DNA of 64,000 bases from Diphasiastrum complanatum (lineage: Eukaryota; Streptophyta; Lycopodiopsida; Lycopodiales; Lycopodiaceae), in NCBI GenBank assembly GCA_029204225.1, contig CM055106.1, positions 34,136,361 through 34,200,360 on the forward strand. Reading direction: 5' to 3'. Below the pieces are notes generated by a model. The model ran no database searches and had not been told where the DNA came from. It saw only the letters and a list, made by a program, of their open reading frames with translations. The position numbers were made by a program, and so were the translations under genes. Each line of letters starts with the position of its first letter. The stretch's first letter is position 1. Positions 57,600 to 64,000 of the stretch are shown piece by piece.

Positions 57600-60228
57600 T
57601 GAAACAAAAATGCCCTCTTCCCCTCAATGCATGTATTATGCCTCTCATATTTGAATAAGAATGATGAGTCGAATCACTCAATTGATTCTATTTGATTCTA
57701 ACTTCAAGGTTGTCACAATTGATCAGATTAATTATGTAGAAAAACATAGAGTCGATAGACTGTTAGTTGTGGAAGCGACAGACAATTCAAACAATTTTAT
57801 AGAAGAGCAGCATCAGATAGAACAACTAATTAGAGTAGTGTACACTCTTGCTGACATAATTCTAAATGTAAGAGTCCAATGAATTAATTCAAAAAGTAAC
57901 AAGTACAAGTCAGCCAAAATAATGAGCACAAGACAATTGCGGTGATAACCATGTACTCAAAATTAACTCTAATTCTATAACAGCTTCGATGATTTGAAGA
58001 TCATTCGATATCTTATTCCAACTCTCTATTTGAATCTAATCAATGTAATAACATCTACTATGTCTTTTGATTAATTACAATGCTTGGTCATCTGATTCTG
58101 AATGCTAAGCTATACATTTGTTCAGACATATATTCAAATATATAGAGACATTCAGCTATGTCATTTGATATGGAATTTGGTGGTGATCATGGCTCTAGGT
58201 AGGCGGCAGTCATGGCAGTCACTATCTAGACAAGTGGTGGCTGTTGTCATTGTCACAACAGTTGCATAGTGCAAAAGAGAGAGAATAAAGAGTGGGAGAG
58301 GAGTGCTAAAAAAAACTCAAAATTTAAGAGGGGAGATGGGGCAAAATTTTTTACAATCAATGATACTTGAAATTGAGGAAAAAAATGTGGATTACTTATT
58401 GTTCAGTTTTGTCAGATGAGTTGGCAAAAGTAGGAAATTGTTTAGATGAAAAAGACAATGTATTTCCTTTGTGCAAGGGGCCACAACCCTTGGCTAGTAA
58501 AAATGAGGAGCTAGCCACTACATCTGTGGTTGGCCCTTTTGAAGGATGAAAAGACCCAAATGACCTTGATGATTTTTAGTAAGTTATAATGTACATTTAA
58601 CTTGATAAAATGAATAATCATGTGAACTTTTCACTCAAAATATCTATGTTAGTTCAATCTTATATCCCTTTTTTTTAATATAAAATTGCATATCTAAATG
58701 TTTTTAATGTAGTTGATTAGCCTTATATGAAATATCAATTGAATGCATTTGATATATGCAAGTTTCACATGACTTTCTAAAATTGACATTGAGAACTTTT
58801 AAATCAATAAGTTTTTCACCTTTAAATTTGTTTTTTCAGGGAGACAAATTTGAAAACCTAAAAAGTAGTTTGAGAACTTCTTTTGTGGGCATCTTTGTAA
58901 TTTTTAATAAAATGAAACTCTTACTTACTTCAATAGTAGGTGTTTATAAGCATTCAAAAAATCTGGCAATTATTTTTATTCTTCTCAAAAAAATGTGTCT
59001 ATGTCTTTTCTCTCGTTTTGTTGTCATGATGTTTCAACTCAGCATGTTAATATGTATTAGCAGAGACACAAATGCCTTCAAATGTTTTGGCTTTTATATA
59101 AAATTTGACTATTTCCTTCATCTTTTGAATTTGAAGGGCCATTCTTTATTTTGGCCTTTATTTGACACCTAGTAAATTTTTCATCCATCTTTGAAATGCC
59201 AAAAGGTCAATTTCACCCATGGACATACCCACCATTTAAAAGGGCTTCTTTTTTCTTTTAGCTTTGCAATCTTTTGCAAATTTCATGATTAACTTTCAAA
59301 CACAAAATATTAGAAGATGTAAGAAGCTTTTAGCCATATAGGTGATTTGTTGTATTTTTTAAACTTAGGGTATTTTCACATAAGAGAGGGTAATTGGAAG
59401 AGGGCCTAAATATTCCCCTCCCATTGGTAGAGGCCAACTTAAGTGGCATCATCCCCATTCACACAAGGTGCTACTTATTCCTAGGTGGACAAAAATCATG
59501 CTAGCATGAGTTAAGTGCACATAGGGATCCCCTCGTATGTTCACCCATTAGTGGTGGGAGCAAAGCTCCTATGCAATGAAATTGCTTTCTATGTGAAAAC
59601 CACTCTTATGTAGGAGCTAGGTTTTTTTTTTTTGCTTTCTATGTGCAAACTACTCAAACATCCTTGTTTGAAATAAGAATGTTTTTTTTGAAAAGCAACT
59701 TTCACAACCTAAGGGCATAAGAAGGGTGTGTATTTTATTTTACATCATGTCATAGTTGCATGATGGCATAAACTAAACCTCCGATCGTCATTTAATAAAT
59801 GTGAGTGACATAAGTTTATTCGACACATTCTTATAATGTAGACAACTATCATAAATTATTCTATCGGATGAAGTGTACTTTTCAACTTCACAAGTTTATT
59901 TAAAATTTTTGACAAATTTTAATCCACATATTGGGTCCACAACATCTAGTTGCCCTTGGAATAACTAAAATGGTTTTTATGTGCAAAAAAGTAAAGTCAA
60001 ACTTTACACACACACACAATGCTCAATGATTATAGTTTTTTTAAAACTCAAAATGACAACAATTATGTAAACTAGAGAATGCAAGGTAGCCACCATTATA
60101 GCGGATAAGGATGGTGGTGAAGTCTTGCCAAGCCCGTTATGGTGAAGCACAACTAAGCAACCAGCCATAATGGCGGGGACTTGACACAGTCTAAAATGTT
60201 GTTAGTTTTTGCTTGTTAATGGAAGAAT
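57600..60228. other. No gene recognised
   Basis: AT-rich; the ORFs at 57661, 58367 and 58756 have no motif. A short phrase, ttgctttctatgtg(a/c)aaac, is repeated at 59581 and 59630. (AC)n occurs at 60003-60018. Confidence 0.45.
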
Positions 60229-60312
60229 AGACCACTATGAAAAACCATAATGAGTTGCTTTGTAAATAATGACCATTATGGAAAGCCATAATGAGATGCT
60301 TTGAAAGTAATT
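60229..60312. repeat. Tandem pair of about 41-42 bp
   Basis: gaccactatgaaaaaccataatgag... and gaccattatggaaagccataatgag... are adjacent copies, each ending tgctttg(t/a)aa. A similar ccataatgg word occurs earlier at 60166. Confidence 0.7.
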
Positions 60313-60675
60313 GAGAAATACATCCATTATGTAATTTTGTAGTCACATGGTTCAAAAAGGTTTTGTGCAGCTTCTGTATACATTATGTGTTTTAATCCTA
60401 CAAAAAATGGATTGAATAGGCACCAAAAACTATAAGGTGGTAAAAACACGGGAAGCATGCGTCAATTCTCAAAACACCACTTTGAGAGCATAACGTGTAT
60501 GCTAAATGGCTTCCTCTTCACTTAATAGTTTTGACACCATGTGCGTGACACAATGGAACCTTGCCAACTAGTTTACCAATGTAGACTTGAGTTCAAGCCT
60601 TAGATGGAAATTGCATCTTGGTTTCTAAGGGGGGCTTGAAGTTGTAAAGCTGACTCAGGTGCACCCAGCGTGCCC

Positions 60676-61557
60676 TGTAAGACTCTAAGGGGTGACACTC
60701 CCTAAGGTCCCAGAGCAAGTTAGAACGTCAAGGACTGAGCCTCCGACCTGTGGTGAGCCAGTCAAGTAGTCACAAGTCATGAGCTAGCTCTAGAGCTCGA
60801 GTCATGGCCTAGTCAGGAAGCAAGTTGATTCTGCCACTGGAACGGCTCCCGGGACCCATGTCCAGGAGCCAGACTGATTCTGCCAGGCTTGCCAGGCTTA
60901 ATCAGCAAAATAAAAACTAAGTTCCAAAAAGCGTGCTTTACCAGAAAGCACTATGTTTCAGAACAGAGGGGGTGTGCCGAATCACAACAGAACTATAGGG
61001 GGAGTCCGGCAGACAGAAACTTGGGCAGCTCAACCAGCGCCAAGAATCCAGTCGCCAGGTCTCAGCTCCCTCTACCAACACGAGCCAGGCACAATGCCCA
61101 GCACGTGTTGGTGGCCCCGAGACCGGTCAGTCTATGTATGAATGTAACCTCTTCCAAATCTAATAAAGTTGATCCTTGGGGATGATTACCATTTCGGTTT
61201 CGCCTCCGAGACTGGTCCAAGTGGAAGGACCCTTACTACAACCTTTTTGCGTCGCTGGCGCCTAAGGGTCCCTGTCATCGACATGGGGCTTGTCGCTATG
61301 CCAATTGGTCAGTTTGGCGACCACTATGCCTTGGGTTTCATGTTTGGCTTGTCTTTGCCTTTGGTTACCTTTTGGGGACGAATTCTGAGTTGGCTTTTGG
61401 GTTGGTTGGGATTCCAGTTTTCTTAAGTCTGAATGGTTAAGCTTGTTACGTTTCAGAGTTGGCTTTTACGTAAGTGCATGATGGATGAATGTTAGACTTA
61501 AGTGCGTGTTGGGGAAACCGCTCAAGTCCCAGTGCCCTTTGAGGCGCCGACGCAACA
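60676..61557 (+). repeat. Gypsy 5' LTR
   Basis: TGTAAGACTC...GACGCAACA, 882 bp, ending two bases before a perfect PBS. It is GC-richer than its surroundings and carries aataaa at 61162, a likely polyadenylation signal in R. The start is chosen as the first TG-type border at which the LTR-like composition begins and is less certain than the end. Confidence 0.65.
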
Positions 61558-61559
61558 TG

Positions 61560-61572
61560 TGGTATCAGAGCC
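61560..61572 (+). other. Primer-binding site, initiator tRNA-Met type
   Basis: TGGTATCAGAGCC, spacer tg after the LTR end. Confidence 0.9.
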
Positions 61573-61649
61573 GACTAGTCGGTCAGCTACGCAAGTCTCA
61601 CAGGGATGGCCACGTTTTGGGATTTGTCAGGACAACCGTTGCGCAAGGT

Positions 61650-62035
61650 GTTGGCCACAGTGTAAGCACGGGTGCGTCCACGGTCGGGGTGGTCGGCAAA
61701 ACGGGGGACTTGATGAGTCAAAGTGCTGCCCTTGAGGTGTAAGCACGGTCAGTTCTCGCGGTTCGGGCCTGGCGCTATCTGCACGTAGGACGGATGAAGC
61801 AAGTGCTGCCTAGGTAGGTGAAAGCACGATCTGTACCTTGTGGGGTGCGAGGCGACATATTCGAACTGTACGGGTTAACCATTGATACAAAAATGGTGCT
61901 CGAATTCGGGTGTAAAGCACAGTGGTTAGCTGCTGGTGCGAGATAGCTGCCGATCGTTTAGCTATAAGGGCTATCGACCAAAAAGTGGTGGGGCGTGACT
62001 GAGGCAATGTGCTGCTTAATGGTGAAAGCACGGAT
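61650..62035 (+). other. Leader with repeated GTGCT...AGCAC hairpins
   Basis: Three hairpin-capable units, GTGCTgc...(a/t)AGCAC, lie at 61723-61746, 61803-61827 and 62009-62031, each with an exact 5-bp stem and conserved gc after the left arm and g after the right arm. Two related right-arm-only copies (gtgtaagcacgg, gtgtaaagcac) lie at 61661 and 61908. No gag occurs between PBS and protease. Confidence 0.7.
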
Positions 62036-62260
62036 GGTTGGATGGATGTTTTCCCGTGGGCTAATTCTGTGATAGATTTGTGTGGGCGCGGCTAGGCAAA
62101 GATCCTACGTCCGGTCTCAAGGGGAATGTGACTTGAGAGGGAATGTTTAGCTTTGGTTGGTATGTTCGTTTGTGGTGTGCTTGCCTGGACCTGAATTATC
62201 CCTGACTACTTGTTTTGATCCAAGTGATTTGATCTAGTTGGGAGAGAGGAGCTTACATTT

Positions 62261-62827
62261 ATGAGTGGACGACACACAAGTATGGAAAGGAACTTCCATG
62301 GGGCAACCTCCAAGATTGGTTCAAGATTGTTATTCTTATCAGGAAAGATCGCGGGGAGGAAGTCATATTTCATGATCGACTCCAGAGCTTCACATAACTA
62401 TATCTCAAGGAGCGTAGTGGAACAATTCAGCTTGCCGACCAGGAATGTTACATCTACTCTCAAGGTAGAAACAGCGAAGGGAGCACTAGATGCAGACAAA
62501 GCGACATTGAACATCCCGGTGCAGATTGGAAGATGGAAGGCTAAACTTAGCTTTGTGATTTTAGAGATGGATGCCTTCGATGTGATTTTGGGCCTCCCTT
62601 GGTTAAATGAACACTGTATCGTAGTTTTGGGTAGGAGCTCAAACTTGGTCCTCTTGGATTATAAGGGACAGATCTGCGTGATAAAAGCCCTGCCCGGAGG
62701 AAATGCTAAGCATACCGATATTGAACAAAATCTGGTTGCAGCATTAGCGATGAAAAGAATGGCGAAAGGGAAAAGGTCAAAGTGCTTTCTTTGCATCTGT
62801 CGAGAAGTCCCAGAAGGGAAAAGCGTG
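62261..62827 (+). pseudogene. Ty3-gypsy aspartic protease, active site altered
   Basis: A 188-codon frame, ATG 62261 to TGA 62828-62830. FMIDSRASHNYIS (residues 38-50) is the active site region, with Arg in place of the Gly of the D-S-G triplet. FVILEMDAFDVILGLPWLNE is the conserved second region (ILG), with the family usual spacing. The Gly-to-Arg change should abolish cleavage. The frame is otherwise clean, showing a fairly recent element. Downstream, the same frame continues past the TGA into the RT linker. Confidence 0.85.
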
Positions 62828-62830
62828 TGA

Positions 62831-64000
62831 CAAGAAAACTTGCCAAAAGAAGTGGCAGATCTGTTAGAAGAATTTAGCGATGTGTTCCCGGAGGAACTCC
62901 CAGCTAAGCTACCTCCTCGAAGACCAGTGGACCATAAAATTGAGTTGGTACCAGGAACAGAGCCAACTTCATGTCACAAGAAGAGTTGGCGGAACTGAAA
63001 CGACAACTTGGTGAATTGATAGACAAAGGTTTTATTAGACCTTGCGCTTCACCTTTTGGAGCCCCAGTGTTGTTTGTGGAAAAGGCGGACAAAACTCTTC
63101 GAATGTGTGTGGATTATCGCATGCTTAACAAGAGTACCATCAAGAACAAGTACCCCATGCCTAGAATTGATGACCTATTCGACCAACTCAAACATGCCAA
63201 ATACTTTAGCCGAATAGATCTCAGATCTGGATATCATCAAATTCGAATAGCTAAAGGTGATGAGCACAAAACGGCGTTTCAAATGCGGTACGGGAGTCAC
63301 GAGTTCCTGGTGATGCCATTCGGTCTAACAAACGCACCAGCCACTTTTTGCACGTTGATGAACAATATATTTCAAGACTGCCTGGATGAATTTGTCATTG
63401 TGTACATTGATGACATATTAGTATTTAGCCGGAACCTTAAAGATCACATTCAACATTTAAGGACAGTTCTCCAACGACTGAGGAGGAACTACTTGTTCGC
63501 GAAAAGAGAGAAATGTGAGTTTGTGGTGGAGGAAGTTGACTTCCTTGGACATGTTATAGGCCACGGGCGGATTAGAATGGATCCTAAGAAGATCAAGGCT
63601 ATCTTGGATTAGCTAGCACCTAAAACTGTTCATGGCATCAAATCCTTTGTGGGCTTATGTAACTTTTACAGGAGATTCATTGAGGCATTTAGCAAAATTG
63701 TGGCACCACTGTTGGAGCAGACCAAGACTCATCTGAAGATGACATGGACACCGGAATGTGAAGCAGCGTTCCAAGAACTAAAACGACGGATCACTCAAGA
63801 ACCCATCCTTGCCTTACCGGACTTTAGCAAACCTTTTGAAATACATACAGACGCGTCGAACTTTGCGATTGGGGCCGTGCTGATGCAAGACGGAAAACCT
63901 GTTGCATATTTTTCAAAGAAATTGAGTGACGTAGAGCGACGATGGCCAACACATGAAAAAGAAATGGTCGCAGTAGTTCGAGCAGTGGAGTATTGGAGAC
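62831..64000 (+). pseudogene. Ty3-gypsy reverse transcriptase and RNase H, running off the window
   Basis: After the TGA the linker reads FSDVFPEELPAKLPPRRPVD. A small deletion with frame change follows near 62968, and then an open frame from 62971 with RT blocks in order: [65 protein letters not shown] and the catalytic VYIDDILVF (63400-63426). A TAG at 63610-63612 interrupts it. The connection and RNase H (FEIHTDASNFAIGAVLMQD, then RRWPTHEKEMVAVVRAVEYW) continue to the end. RT copies the element RNA into cDNA; the metal-binding residues are intact here, so the lesions are only one frameshift and two stops. Confidence 0.92.

Noticed and set aside
58756-59172. 138-codon ORF as a membrane protein gene
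   Set aside because: AT-rich frame giving Phe/Leu/Ile-rich translation by composition; no motif and no start context or neighbours supporting a gene.
60560-60600. SINE/tRNA B box (gagttcaagcc)
   Set aside because: No A box at suitable distance and no poly(A) or target duplication.

Overview
This is 64 kb of AT-rich nuclear DNA from a land plant. The one host gene I can recognise is the 3' end of a class I KNOX homeobox gene on the + strand at about 14.9-15.6 kb. Almost everything else is degraded LTR retrotransposon (Ty1-copia and Ty3-gypsy) in both orientations, often nested, plus small tandem repeats. One recognisable host gene in 64 kb, old nested LTR elements and no complete gene suggest a large, slowly purged genome such as a gymnosperm or other large-genome vascular plant. 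That lineage guess is inference; the sequence does not fix the species. I see no rRNA, tRNA gene or CRISPR array.

Layout. 1-4.07 kb: non-coding, with small tandem repeats and a GC-rich hairpin. 4.07-6.2 kb: copia 5' LTR, primer-binding site (PBS) and gag (+), followed by a GC-rich tail. 6.6-8.8 kb: end of a gypsy chromovirus (-). 9.2-13.3 kb: gypsy LTR, PBS, long leader and decayed gag-pro (+). 14.9-15.6 kb: KNOX ELK and homeodomain exons. 18-20.6 kb: decayed minus-strand gene resembling the DUF7869 family. 20.9-25 kb: scrambled copia pieces. 26.3-28.6 kb: gypsy gag (-) between a minisatellite and an AT-rich tandem repeat. 28.8-33.4 kb: a bounded copia insertion with both LTRs, PBS, PPT and a 5-bp target duplication, but with its reverse transcriptase (RT) core deleted. 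34.1-35.2 kb: older copia remnant (-). 35.2-38.5 kb (-) and 43.3-45.9 kb (+): two relatives of one non-autonomous copia family in which RT is replaced by a shared segment of about 1 kb that stays in the pol frame in one copy. 38.5-43 kb: gypsy fragments and an unidentified GC-richer coding remnant. 46-49.8 kb: gypsy LTR/PBS and protease (-), copia LTR and gag-pro (+). 50.1-53 kb: unrecognised ORFs. 54.4-57.3 kb: a tandem LTR-internal-LTR arrangement of a coding-poor element. 60.7-64 kb: a comparatively young gypsy element (+) lacking gag and running off the window.

No functional operon or pathway links these pieces. The possible new biology is (a) the RT-replacing segment shared by the elements at 35-38 kb and 43-46 kb, (b) the DUF7869-like gene remnant, (c) the repeated hairpins in the leader of the gag-less gypsy element, and (d) the recurrent GGGCGCCC palindromes in the first copia element.
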